Shown here: positions 11,801 through 19,831 of the stretch, one piece after another
How positions within the stretch are numbered: the first letter of the stretch is position 1
Layout: every line of letters begins with the position of its first letter
Assembly (NCBI GenBank): GCA_039989475.1
Contig: JBDXHU010000002.1
Coordinates: 434,001 to 498,000, forward strand
Source: JBDXHU01 sp039989475
GTDB taxonomy: Bacteria > Pseudomonadota > Gammaproteobacteria > Pseudomonadales > Halieaceae
Length of the DNA: 64,000 bases
Direction: 5' to 3'
Program-made: the position numbers and the translations under genes
Notes under the pieces: generated by a model
Seen by the model: only the letters and a program-made list of their open reading frames with translations
Database searches by the model: none
Told to the model about the DNA's origin: nothing

Positions 11801-12269
11801 CGCTGCGATAGCCGTTGCGCTCCAACTTGCGCCGGAACTCGACCACGTCCAGTGCCTGTTCCGTGCGCAAGACCAGGCTGTTGCTGCTGACATACTGGCG
11901 TGGCGGCAATCTGTGCATCAGCGTCGAGACCGGGACCACCAGGATGCCACTGCTCAGCTCGGGCAGGTGGTAGAGCGCGTGCAGCCGCTCCGAGACGATG
12001 TCCTGATGTGGGGAGAAGTTGTCATAGGGCAGGGTTTCCCAGTCGGGGAACTGCAGGATCTCCAACTCGCTGTCGCGGCCATAGAAGCCCAGTTCCCGAA
12101 TCAGGGTGTTGGCGCCCAGCGTATCGGCCGTGATGACCAGCTGAAACCCGCTGTGTTGGGCCAGTTCCGCCACCATGCGCGCAGGGGCGCTGCCAGGTAG
12201 CGGGCCCAAAGCAGTGCGGGAGCCGACCTTGGCCGGCCAGGGCAGTGAGTTCAACAACTCATGGAACAT
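8805..12269 (-). CDS. mfd: Transcription-repair coupling factor
   Basis: A very large (about 1154 residues) ATP-dependent translocase that removes RNA polymerase stalled at lesions and recruits UvrA. It has an N-terminal UvrB-like region, then the CarD-like RNA polymerase-interacting domain (VVHIDHGVGRYMGLE), helicase Walker A (GDVGFGKTEVAMRAAF), the DEEH Walker B box (LLIIDEEHRFGV), motif III (LTATPIPRTL), motif VI (QLRGRVGRS), and the C-terminal regulatory domain. Size and motif order are normal. The ATG at 12269 (MFHELLNS) is my choice; a TTG seven codons upstream is open, and neither has a strong ribosome site. It is divergent from gap, with 110 bases between the two starts. Confidence 0.97.
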   Translation of the reverse strand: MFHELLNSLPWPAKVGSRTALGPLPGSAPARMVAELAQHSGFQLVITADTLGANTLIRELGFYGRDSELEILQFPDWETLPYDNFSPHQDIVSERLHALYHLPELSSGILVVPVSTLMHRLPPRQYVSSNSLVLRTEQALDVVEFRRKLERNGYRSVDTVFEHGEFAQRGSLLDIFPMGSALPYRIDLLDDELETLRTFDPETQRTIERVDAVDLLPAREFALNRESILRFQGNWHQQFDVDHDACPVYSEISAGRAPGGSEYYLPLFFDQCETLLDYLPEDATVTTLGDHYSAAGLFWAEVQDRFEEYGIDPRRPLLPPRRGFIPVEDLYRELGNHAVIELRTDKEAPVHHQLPLQYPPELSPQQMHGSPIEQLQQFIAEHQAPILLCAESAGRREILLESLAAAGLAPKSADSWDQFISSGATLAITTAPLDRGLYSGPGQATLICEAQLFGNRVAQRRLREDSALSSANIYKNINELRPGVPVVHIDHGVGRYMGLEALDIDDQVTDFITLSYAGGDKLYVPVASLHLISRYSGTDPDLAPLHRLGSEQWEKARRRAREKVNDVAAELLEIYARREAREGFQFDAPEQQYQQFVAGFPFEETPDQAAAIQAVEGDMCGPQVMDRLVCGDVGFGKTEVAMRAAFLAAQANKQVAVLVPTTLLAQQHYNSFCDRFADWPVQVEVLSRFRSNKEQQDVIQKVKAGKVDILIGTHKLLQSDIKYQDLGLLIIDEEHRFGVKQKDTIKAMRAEVDILTLTATPIPRTLNMALGGMRDLSIIATPPARRLSIKTFVREHNIGLIKEAILRETLRGGQVYYLHNEVKSIEEAARKLRELLPDLRIGVAHGQMRERQLEQVMRAFYHQDYHILLCTTIIETGIDVPNANTIIIERSDRFGLAQLHQLRGRVGRSHHQAYAYLLCPPASALTGDAEKRLEAIEAAGDLGAGYMLASNDLEIRGAGELLGEEQSGQIQSVGYALYMEMLERAVKSLQKGEIPDADSDLDPHTEVNLRLPALIPDDYLPDINTRLVLYKRISAAATELELKDLQVEMIDRFGLLPIASRNLFKITQTKLLAAGLGIQKIDAGDRGGHIDFGEQTQVNPLALVKLVQNEPECYRLVNGTRLRFDIELPDHEERFVFVNELIEHLADHAGEAAA

Positions 12270-12314
12270 AGGGGAAACAGCTATCAGCAATCAGGGGGCG
12301 CTATTGTAGCCAGC

Positions 12315-12343
12315 TTGCGCGCGCCTCACCATATGAAGATAAT
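12315..12343 (+). promoter_or_regulatory. Candidate sigma-70 promoter for the GapDH gene
   Basis: TTGCGC (12315-12320) and GATAAT (12338-12343) are separated by 17 bases, a good sigma-70 layout, 36 bases upstream of the GapDH start codon in the mfd/gap divergent gap. Confidence 0.45.
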
Positions 12344-12379
12344 ACGCGCCTTTCTCACCCGTCGAAGCGCAGGTCAGGC

Positions 12380-13852
12380 ATGTCAACCGAACGTATACGC
12401 GAACGCCCAGAAGATTACTTCCAGGATTGGAAAGAACGTGAGGCACTGGCCGAGGCAATGATTCCGCTGATCGGCAAGCTGTCCCGGGAAAACTCGGTGA
12501 AGACCTATATCTACGGCAAATCGCTGGTTAACAGCTCGGTGCTGGACCTCATGCAGGACCACCGTTACGTGCGCCAGGTCGAGGAAAACGAGCTCTCGGA
12601 AAAGGAAACCTACCCGGTTATCAAGGCCCTGGCCAGCCTGGACCTGGGCACCGCCCACATTGATGTTGGCCGCATTGCCGTTGGCTATGAGCGCGATGGC
12701 CGCGACCAGGGCCTCAGTGTTAAAAAATATGTAAAGCAGCAAGTGGCCGACCTCATCGGCAGCAACGCCAAGCCGATCGACAAGCCCCGTGATGTGGTGC
12801 TGTACGGCTTTGGCCGCATAGGCCGGCTGATGACACGCCTGCTGGTGGAAAAAGCCGACGGTGGCGACACCTTGCGCCTGCGTGCAGTGGTGGTGCGCAA
12901 GGGTAAGGCGACCAATGACTTGCAGAAGCGGGCCACCCTGCTGCAGAGGGACTCGGTGCACGGCCCTTTCAATGGCACCATCCGGGTAGACGAAGAGCAT
13001 AATTCAATTGTTGCCAACGGCAACGAGATCAAGGTTATCTACGCCGATGCGCCGGATGAAATTGATTACACCAGCTACGGTATTGATGATGCGATTATCA
13101 TCGACAATACCGGCATGTGGCGTGATGTGGATGGCCTGTCGCGACACCTCAAGTCCAAGGGCGTAGCGAAGGTGATCCTGACCGCGCCGGGCAAAGGCGA
13201 CATGAAGAACGTCGTACACGGCATTAACCACGAGGAAATCACCTCTGAGGACCAGATCATTTCTGCGGCCTCCTGCACCACCAATGCCATCGCGCCACCA
13301 CTAAAGGCGCTGGATGACGAGTTCGGGCTGGTGCATGGCCACGTGGAGACCGTACATGCCTATACCAACGACCAGAACCTGATCGACAACTACCACAAGG
13401 CCAATCGGCGTGGACGCAGTGCCGCGCTCAACATGGTGCTGACCGAGACCGGCGCCGCTACCGCTGTTGGCAAGGTACTGCCGCAGCTGCACGGCAAGCT
13501 CACTGGCAATGCGATTCGCGTGCCCACACCCAATGTTTCCATGGCGATCCTGAATCTCACTTTCAAGCGGGAGACGACGGTAGAAGAGCTTAATGAGTAC
13601 ATGCGTAAAACGGCACTGCACTCGCCGCTGCGTAAGCAAATCGATTATTCGAACTCGCCGGAGGTGGTATCGACGGACTTTGTCGGCTCCCGGCACGCCT
13701 GCGTATTTGATTCCGAGGCCAGCATCGTCAACGGCGTTCATGCCACGCTCTATTTCTGGTATGACAACGAGTTCGGTTACAGTTGCCAGGTGCACCGCAT
13801 ACTGGAACAGATGGCGGACGTGCACTACGCTGTCTATCCCGCCACTGACTGA
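12380..13852 (+). CDS. gap: Glyceraldehyde-3-phosphate dehydrogenase, long form (GapB/Gap2-like)
   Basis: A 490-residue GAPDH, about 150 residues longer than the classical enzyme. The first 130 residues (ERIRERPEDYFQDWKERE onward) form an extra helical N-terminal region known from the mfd-linked GapDH of pseudomonads. The NAD-binding Rossmann start is VVLYGFGRIGRLMTRLL, the catalytic cysteine is C299 in SAASCTTNAIAPP, and the C-terminal WYDNEFGYSCQVHRI block is intact. It interconverts glyceraldehyde 3-phosphate and 1,3-bisphosphoglycerate in the cytosol; a gluconeogenic role is likely by family analogy. It has its own candidate promoter at 12315. Confidence 0.93.
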   Translation: MSTERIRERPEDYFQDWKEREALAEAMIPLIGKLSRENSVKTYIYGKSLVNSSVLDLMQDHRYVRQVEENELSEKETYPVIKALASLDLGTAHIDVGRIAVGYERDGRDQGLSVKKYVKQQVADLIGSNAKPIDKPRDVVLYGFGRIGRLMTRLLVEKADGGDTLRLRAVVVRKGKATNDLQKRATLLQRDSVHGPFNGTIRVDEEHNSIVANGNEIKVIYADAPDEIDYTSYGIDDAIIIDNTGMWRDVDGLSRHLKSKGVAKVILTAPGKGDMKNVVHGINHEEITSEDQIISAASCTTNAIAPPLKALDDEFGLVHGHVETVHAYTNDQNLIDNYHKANRRGRSAALNMVLTETGAATAVGKVLPQLHGKLTGNAIRVPTPNVSMAILNLTFKRETTVEELNEYMRKTALHSPLRKQIDYSNSPEVVSTDFVGSRHACVFDSEASIVNGVHATLYFWYDNEFGYSCQVHRILEQMADVHYAVYPATD

Positions 13853-13940
13853 CCTCGTATTGTGGTGCCAGGCGCGCCAAAAAGTGATAAAAATCAACTG
13901 AGTGCCGTCCTGGCCGGTGGTACTTGCGGTATGGGTTCCG

Positions 13941-13946
13941 TATAAT
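13941..13946 (+). promoter_or_regulatory. Candidate -10 element of the nqr operon promoter
   Basis: A perfect TATAAT 67 bases before the nqrA start codon, followed by GCGCG. No good -35 hexamer sits 16-18 bases upstream, so this is either activator-dependent or not the real promoter. Confidence 0.4.
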
Positions 13947-14013
13947 GCGCGTGGCTCGAGGCAAGCCAGGCCGAGCTATCTCTTTACCTTGACGTTATGC
14001 ACAGGCAAAACGA

Positions 14014-15357
14014 ATGATTAAGCTTAAGCGTGGGTTGGAAATTCCTATTTCCGGACAGCCCGAGCAGGTTATTTCTGAGGCCCCCGCGGCGCGATCCGTC
14101 GCCCTGGTTGGATTCGATTATATCGGCATGAAGCCCACCATGGCGGTGCAGCTTGGCGACCGGGTCAAACTGGGTCAGTTGCTGTTTACCGACAAGAAAA
14201 CCGCGGGCGTACGCTATACCGCGCCTGCCTCCGGTACCGTCGCTGCCATAAATCGCGGCGCCAAACGAGTCCTGCAGTCCGTGGTTATTGATGTGGACGG
14301 CGATGAGGCCGAAAGCTACCCGGTCCGCTCGGCGGAACAAGCGCTGGCATTAAGCGGCGACGATGTGCGCCAACTCCTGGTGGAATGCGGCCAGTGGACA
14401 GCCTTGCGTACCCGGCCATTCAGCAAGGTGCCGGCGGCGGATGCCGAGGCGGCGGCCATCTTTGTGACCGCCATGGACACCCAGCCACTGGCGGCTGATC
14501 CGGCAGTCGTCATTGCCGAGCAGGCCGAGGCCTTTGCCCTCGGACAGGATCTGCTGGCCACGCTCACCGCGGGTAAGGTCTATGTTTGTGCGGCTGCATC
14601 TGCTGACTTGCCGCTGGGTAAGGCGAGCACTATTCAGGGTGAGGAGTTTTCCGGCCCGCATCCAGCGGGTCTGGTCGGCACGCATATTCACTATCTTGAG
14701 CCCGTATCAGGCGACAAGAGCGTCTGGACCATCGGCTACCAGGACGTCATTGCAATCGGCCGCCTGTTCCTCGATGGCCGACTGTATACCCAGAGGGTCA
14801 TCGCCCTGGGCGGTCCGCAAGTGGAACAACCGAGATTGATGCGCACCCGGCTTGGTGCTGATCTTGAGGCTCTCTGTGCCGGTCAGTTAAATGAGGGCGA
14901 CAACCGCATTATTTCCGGCTCTGTGCTCGGTGGTCGCCGTGTGCTGAGTGGTTCTGCCTACCTGGGTCGCTACCACAACCAGGTGTCTGTGTTGCTTGAA
15001 GGTACTCACCGTGAGTTGCTGGGCTGGCTCTCACCCGGCGCGAACAAGCACTCCAACCTGCCAATTTACCTGAGCAGGGTGCTACCGAAAAAATTGCTGG
15101 CGATGACTACCAACACCAATGGCAGCGAGCGCGCCATGGTGCCGGTCGGCGCTTATGAAGATGTTATGCCAATGGATATTTTACCGACCCAACTGCTGCG
15201 AGCATTAATAGTGGGTGATACCGAGACGGCGCAGGCGCTTGGCTGCCTGGAGCTGGAGGAAGAAGACCTGGCCCTGTGTGCCTATGTTTGCCCCGGCAAA
15301 TACGAGTACGGCCCGATCCTCCGCGATAACCTGACTCGCATCGAGAAGGAGGGTTAA
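14014..15357 (+). CDS. nqrA: Na+-translocating NADH:quinone reductase subunit A
   Basis: A 447-residue peripheral subunit of the six-subunit Na+-NQR, which oxidises NADH, reduces ubiquinone and pumps Na+ out. NqrA carries no classical cofactor motif; identification rests on the characteristic opening (MIKLKRGLEIPISGQPEQ), the biotinyl-like hairpin (LGDRVKLGQLLFTDKK) and the C-terminal CAYVCPGKYEYGPILR block, with a normal length. It is first in the nqrABCDEF operon, with only five bases between its stop and nqrB. Confidence 0.97.
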   Translation: MIKLKRGLEIPISGQPEQVISEAPAARSVALVGFDYIGMKPTMAVQLGDRVKLGQLLFTDKKTAGVRYTAPASGTVAAINRGAKRVLQSVVIDVDGDEAESYPVRSAEQALALSGDDVRQLLVECGQWTALRTRPFSKVPAADAEAAAIFVTAMDTQPLAADPAVVIAEQAEAFALGQDLLATLTAGKVYVCAAASADLPLGKASTIQGEEFSGPHPAGLVGTHIHYLEPVSGDKSVWTIGYQDVIAIGRLFLDGRLYTQRVIALGGPQVEQPRLMRTRLGADLEALCAGQLNEGDNRIISGSVLGGRRVLSGSAYLGRYHNQVSVLLEGTHRELLGWLSPGANKHSNLPIYLSRVLPKKLLAMTTNTNGSERAMVPVGAYEDVMPMDILPTQLLRALIVGDTETAQALGCLELEEEDLALCAYVCPGKYEYGPILRDNLTRIEKEG

Positions 15358-15362
15358 GGCTC

Positions 15363-16553
15363 ATGCGCAAGTTTCTTGACAGTATAGAGCACCACTTCCA
15401 GGAAGGCGGCAAGCTGCAGAACTGGTATGCGCTATACGAGGTATTCGATACCTTCCTCTATAGTCCGGCCACGGTGACTCGCACTACCGCCCACGTGCGT
15501 GACGGTATCGACCTGAAGCGCATCATGATCACGGTGTGGCTGGCGGCGTTTCCCGCCATGTTCTACGGCATGTATAACCTGGGTTTCCAGTCCAATACGA
15601 TTCTGGCCGCCGGTGGCGGTAGCCTGACCGACTGGCACGCCCCGGTAGTGGGTTGGCTGGCTGGCAATGACCCGGGCAGCCTCTGGGACTGCTTCTGGTT
15701 TGGCGCGGTCTACTTCCTGCCGATTTACATTACTACCTTCGTTGTGGGTATAGCCTGGGAGATCCTGTTCGCGATCAAGCGCGGGCACGAGGTCAATGAG
15801 GGCTTTTTTGTTACCTCGATCCTGTTTGCGCTGATCTGTCCACCGAACATCCCACTGTGGCAGGTCGCCATGGGTATCAGTTTTGGTGTGGTGATTGGCA
15901 AGGAAGTGTTTGGCGGCACCGGCAAGAACTTCCTCAACCCGGCCCTGACCGCTCGGGCCTTCCTGTATTTCGCCTACCCGGCACAATTGTCAGGGGATGC
16001 GGTCTGGACTGCTGTAGATGGCTATACCGGCGCCACGGCGCTGTCTGTTGTCGCCTCCCAGGGCATGGAAGTGTTGCAGCAGCAAATGAGCTGGATGGAC
16101 AGTTTCCTGGGTAATATGCACGGCTCCGTCGGCGAGACCTCAACCCTGGCCATCCTGCTCGGTGGCGTACTGATGCTGTACACACGAGTCGCAGCCTGGC
16201 GCATTGTGCTGGGTGTGTTCCTTGGCATGTTCGCGCTGTCTGGCCTGTTCAATTGGGTCGGCAGTGAATCCAACCTGGCCTTTGCCATGCCCTGGTACTG
16301 GCACCTGACCGTGGGCGGCTTTGCCTTCGGCATGATCTTCATGGCCACCGACCCGGTATCCGCGGCGATGACCAATACCGGCAAGATCTGGTTCGGCGTG
16401 CTGATCGGTGTGATGACCGTGCTGATCCGCGTGGTCAACCCGGCCTTCCCGGAAGGCATTATGCTGGCGATATTATTTGCCAACCTGTTTGCCCCCCTGA
16501 TTGATCACTTTGTGATCCAGGCCAATATCAAGCGGAGGCTCGCCCGTGTCTAA
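15363..16553 (+). CDS. nqrB: Na+-NQR subunit B
   Basis: A 396-residue integral membrane subunit with about ten hydrophobic helices. It holds the covalently bound FMN on a threonine and riboflavin, and forms part of the Na+ path. The D-G-Y-T-G-A-T-A-L-S segment (about residues 219-228) contains the S/TGAT-type flavinylation motif recognised by ApbE, encoded at the end of this operon. The N-terminus (MRKFLDSIEHHFQEGGKL) is cytoplasmic, as in homologues. The stop overlaps the GTG start of nqrC by eight bases. Confidence 0.97.
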   Translation: MRKFLDSIEHHFQEGGKLQNWYALYEVFDTFLYSPATVTRTTAHVRDGIDLKRIMITVWLAAFPAMFYGMYNLGFQSNTILAAGGGSLTDWHAPVVGWLAGNDPGSLWDCFWFGAVYFLPIYITTFVVGIAWEILFAIKRGHEVNEGFFVTSILFALICPPNIPLWQVAMGISFGVVIGKEVFGGTGKNFLNPALTARAFLYFAYPAQLSGDAVWTAVDGYTGATALSVVASQGMEVLQQQMSWMDSFLGNMHGSVGETSTLAILLGGVLMLYTRVAAWRIVLGVFLGMFALSGLFNWVGSESNLAFAMPWYWHLTVGGFAFGMIFMATDPVSAAMTNTGKIWFGVLIGVMTVLIRVVNPAFPEGIMLAILFANLFAPLIDHFVIQANIKRRLARV

Positions 16554-17319
16554 CAAAGACTCCATCAAGAAAACCCTGATCGTTGCCCTGTCGCTGTGCG
16601 TGGTGTGCTCGGTGGTTGTGTCAACCGCAGCGGTGATGCTGAAGCCAATGCAGGAGGCCAATGTCGCGGAAGACCGCAAGCGGAATATCCTGGCCGCTGC
16701 CGGCATGCTAAAGGCCGACGTTTCGATCGATGAACAATTTTCCGGCATCAGTACCCGGGTTGTGGATTTGCGCACCGGTGAATTCAGCGATGCCGTCGAT
16801 AGCGACAGCTACAATCCTATTGCCGCCGCCAAAGATACCGACAGCTCAGAGGCGCTGGCTGCAGGCACAGATACCGGCAACATAGGTGGCCGCAGGGAAA
16901 ATTACGGCCTCGTCTACCTGGTCGGTGACGATCGCAATCCGGAGCGTATTATCCTGCCGATCCGTGGTGCCGGCCTCTGGGGTCAGCTTTATGGCTTCCT
17001 GGCGCTGGAAGGAGATGGCGACACGATTGCCGGCATCGGTTTCTATGAGCACAAGGAAACACCGGGACTGGGTGGGGAAGTTGATAACCCGCGCTGGAAA
17101 GGCCAGTGGCCTGGCAAGCAGGTATTCCGCGATGGTGCGGTGGCGATCGATATTGTGAAGGGGACCGCGGACCGTACAGGCCCCAACGCCGACTACCAGG
17201 TGGATGGTCTGAGTGGCGCGACCCTGACCACTCGTGGCGTTAACAACCTGGTGCATTTCTGGTTGGGAGACAACGGTTTTGGACCGTTCCTGGCGAATCT
17301 GAAGGCGGGGGAGGCCTGA
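16546..17319 (+). CDS. nqrC: Na+-NQR subunit C
   Basis: A 257-residue subunit with one N-terminal transmembrane helix (about 11-32) and a periplasmic FMN-binding domain. The flavinylation site DGLSGATLTTRGV is clear; FMN is attached to the Thr of SGAT by ApbE. GAGLWGQLYGFLAL and GFYEHKETPGLGGEV are also hallmark NqrC segments. Translation starts with GTG at 16546 inside the end of nqrB, so it is coupled. The stop is one base before the nqrD ATG. Confidence 0.97.
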   Translation: MSNKDSIKKTLIVALSLCVVCSVVVSTAAVMLKPMQEANVAEDRKRNILAAAGMLKADVSIDEQFSGISTRVVDLRTGEFSDAVDSDSYNPIAAAKDTDSSEALAAGTDTGNIGGRRENYGLVYLVGDDRNPERIILPIRGAGLWGQLYGFLALEGDGDTIAGIGFYEHKETPGLGGEVDNPRWKGQWPGKQVFRDGAVAIDIVKGTADRTGPNADYQVDGLSGATLTTRGVNNLVHFWLGDNGFGPFLANLKAGEA

Positions 17320-17320
17320 T

Positions 17321-17983
17321 ATGTCCGGTATTAAAGAGACACTGACAACACCGATATTCAAGGATAACCCCATTGCACTGCAGATACTGGGTATCTGCTC
17401 TGCACTGGCGGTCACCTCCTCGATGAGCGTGACCGTGGTCATGTGCATCGCACTGACTACGGTAACCGCGTTTTCCAACTTGTTCGTTTCGATTATTCGC
17501 AATCACGTGCCGAACAGCATTCGTATCATCGTGCAGATGGTTATCATTGCCTCCCTGGTTATCCTCGTGGACCAGGTGTTGAAGGCGGTGGCCTACGAGA
17601 TCAGCAAGCAGCTGTCGGTATTTGTTGGCTTGATCATCACCAACTGCATCGTCATGGGGCGCGCTGAAGCCTTCGCCATGAAGAATCCGCCGGTCTCAAG
17701 CTTCATTGACGGCATTGGTAATGGCCTGGGCTACAGCGTGGTGTTGCTGTCAGTTGGTTTTGTGCGTGAGCTGTTTGGGGCCGGCAAGTTGTTTGGTGTC
17801 GAGATTCTGCCACTGGTGACCGATGGTGGCTGGTACAACCCCAATGGTTTGTTATTGTTGCCTCCCAGTGCGTTCTTCCTGATCGGCATGTTTATCTGGG
17901 CCCTGCGTAGCTGGAAGAAAGAGCAGGTAGAGGCTCCCGATTTCAAGATGGCCCCCCATGTGGCGGCGAGGGAGGGTGCGTAA
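17321..17983 (+). CDS. nqrD: Na+-NQR subunit D
   Basis: A 220-residue integral membrane subunit of the NqrDE/RnfAE type with about six helices. NqrD and NqrE together hold an intramembrane 2Fe-2S centre. The LGICSALAVTSSM segment contains the conserved cysteine of helix 1, and LIITNCIVMGRAEAFAMKN the second conserved cysteine and charged loop. It is followed directly, with no spacer, by nqrE. Confidence 0.96.
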   Translation: MSGIKETLTTPIFKDNPIALQILGICSALAVTSSMSVTVVMCIALTTVTAFSNLFVSIIRNHVPNSIRIIVQMVIIASLVILVDQVLKAVAYEISKQLSVFVGLIITNCIVMGRAEAFAMKNPPVSSFIDGIGNGLGYSVVLLSVGFVRELFGAGKLFGVEILPLVTDGGWYNPNGLLLLPPSAFFLIGMFIWALRSWKKEQVEAPDFKMAPHVAAREGA

Positions 17984-18592
17984 ATGGAATACTACCTGAG
18001 CCTGTTTGTACGGGCGGTTTTCATTGAGAACATGGCGCTGGCCTTCTTCCTGGGCATGTGCACCTTCCTGGCGGTATCTAAAAAGATCCAGGCGGCATTT
18101 GGCCTCGGCATTGCCGTGGTGGTGGTACAGACGATCACCGTCCCGGTCAATAATCTTATCTACACCTATTTGCTGTCCGACGGCGCACTGGCCTGGGCCG
18201 GTTTCCCCGATCTGGACCTGAGCTTCCTCGGTCTGCTCAGCTATATCGGCGTAATCGCAGCCCTCGTGCAGATCCTGGAGATGTTTCTCGACAAGTATGT
18301 GCCGGCGCTCTATAACGCCCTGGGTGTTTTCCTGCCGCTGATTACGGTGAACTGTGCCATCCTCGGCGGCTCACTGTTCATGGTAGAGCGCAATTACGAT
18401 TTCGCTGAGAGCGTGGTGTACGGTGCCGGCTCCGGCGTTGGCTGGGCGCTGGCGATTACCGCCCTGGCTGGGATTCGTGAAAAGCTGAAGTATTCCGATG
18501 TCCCGGATGGCCTGGAGGGCCTGGGCATTACCTTCATCATTGTTGGACTTATGTCGTTGGGCTTTATGTCCTTCGGCGGCATCGACCTGTAG
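17984..18592 (+). CDS. nqrE: Na+-NQR subunit E
   Basis: A 202-residue membrane subunit with about six helices, partner of NqrD and homologous to it with inverted topology. The conserved cysteines sit in FFLGMCTFLAVS (helix 1) and LPLITVNCAILGG. The start codon immediately follows the nqrD stop. Fifteen bases, including GGGAAGG, separate it from nqrF. Confidence 0.96.
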   Translation: MEYYLSLFVRAVFIENMALAFFLGMCTFLAVSKKIQAAFGLGIAVVVVQTITVPVNNLIYTYLLSDGALAWAGFPDLDLSFLGLLSYIGVIAALVQILEMFLDKYVPALYNALGVFLPLITVNCAILGGSLFMVERNYDFAESVVYGAGSGVGWALAITALAGIREKLKYSDVPDGLEGLGITFIIVGLMSLGFMSFGGIDL

Positions 18593-18607
18593 GGAAGGCT
18601 CGGTTTT

Positions 18608-19831
18608 ATGGACATGACAATTGTATTCGGTGTGGTGATGTTCACCGCTATCGTACTGGCCCTGGTGGTGGTGATCCTGATGGCACGCTCCAGCCTGGTG
18701 GCGACGGGCGACGTTACCATTGAAATTAACGGCGAGCGCAAGATTTCGGTTCCAGCTGGTGACAAACTGCTGCAAACCCTGGCCTCCAACGACGTATTCC
18801 TGGCATCTGCCTGTGGTGGTGGCGGTACCTGCGCCCAGTGCAAATGTATTGTCAGCGAGGGTGGCGGCTCCATGCTGCCCACAGAAGAGTCGCACTTCAA
18901 TCGCCGCGAAGCCGTGGATGGCTGGCGCCTGTCTTGCCAGACACCGGTTAAGCAGGACATGAAGATCCGGGTGCCGGAAGAAGTGTTCGGGGTCAAACAG
19001 TGGGAGTGCGAGGTTGTCTCCAATCCCAACGTGGCGACTTTCATCAAGGAGCTGACCCTGAAGTTGCCCGAAGGCGAGAATGTCGACTTCCGTGCCGGCG
19101 GTTATGTGCAACTGGAGTGCCCGCCACACCACGTTAAGTACAGCGACTTTGATATCCAGGAAAAGTACCGCGGCGACTGGGAGCGTTTCGGTTTTTTCAA
19201 GCAGGAATCAGACTGCAAGGAAACCACGATTCGTGCCTACTCCATGGCTAACTACCCGGAAGAGCGGGGCATAGTGAAATTCAATATCCGGGTGGCCACG
19301 CCTCCACCCGGTAGCGAGGGGATTCCGCCGGGCATTATGTCGTCCTGGGTGTTCAACCTGAAGCCCGGTGACAAGGTCAAGGTCTACGGTCCCTTTGGTG
19401 AGTTCTTCGCCAAGGACACCGATGCCGAGATGGTGTTTATCGGTGGTGGTGCGGGTATGGCGCCCATGCGCTCACATTTGTTTGACCAGCTCAAGCGACT
19501 CCAGAGCCATCGCAAGATATCCTTCTGGTACGGTGCTCGTTCACTACAGGAAATGTTCTACGAGGACGAGTACAACCAACTGGCGGCTGAGAATGAGAAC
19601 TTCGACTGGCATGTTGCCCTGTCAGACCCGCAGCCTGAAGATAACTGGGATGGCCTCACAGGCTTTATCCACAATGTTCTGTTCGAGCAGTATCTTAAGG
19701 ATCACCCGGCGCCGGAAGATTGCGAGTTCTATATGTGTGGTCCTCCCATGATGAATGCCGCCGTAGTGGCCATGCTCACCGACCTGGGTGTGGAGCCTGA
19801 AAATATCCTGCTGGATGACTTCGGTGGCTAA
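18608..19831 (+). CDS. nqrF: Na+-NQR subunit F (NADH dehydrogenase, FAD and 2Fe-2S)
   Basis: A 407-residue electron-input subunit. An N-terminal helix (about 5-25) anchors it. A plant-type ferredoxin domain follows, with the cluster cysteines in ACGGGGTCAQCKC and a fourth in WRLSCQ. Then come an FAD domain (RAYSMANYPEE) and an NADH-binding domain (FIGGGAGMAPMRSH; C-terminal FYMCGPPMMNAAV). All hallmark residues are present. Its last 17 bases overlap the preferred start region of apbE, consistent with one operon. Confidence 0.97.
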   Translation: MDMTIVFGVVMFTAIVLALVVVILMARSSLVATGDVTIEINGERKISVPAGDKLLQTLASNDVFLASACGGGGTCAQCKCIVSEGGGSMLPTEESHFNRREAVDGWRLSCQTPVKQDMKIRVPEEVFGVKQWECEVVSNPNVATFIKELTLKLPEGENVDFRAGGYVQLECPPHHVKYSDFDIQEKYRGDWERFGFFKQESDCKETTIRAYSMANYPEERGIVKFNIRVATPPPGSEGIPPGIMSSWVFNLKPGDKVKVYGPFGEFFAKDTDAEMVFIGGGAGMAPMRSHLFDQLKRLQSHRKISFWYGARSLQEMFYEDEYNQLAAENENFDWHVALSDPQPEDNWDGLTGFIHNVLFEQYLKDHPAPEDCEFYMCGPPMMNAAVVAMLTDLGVEPENILLDDFGG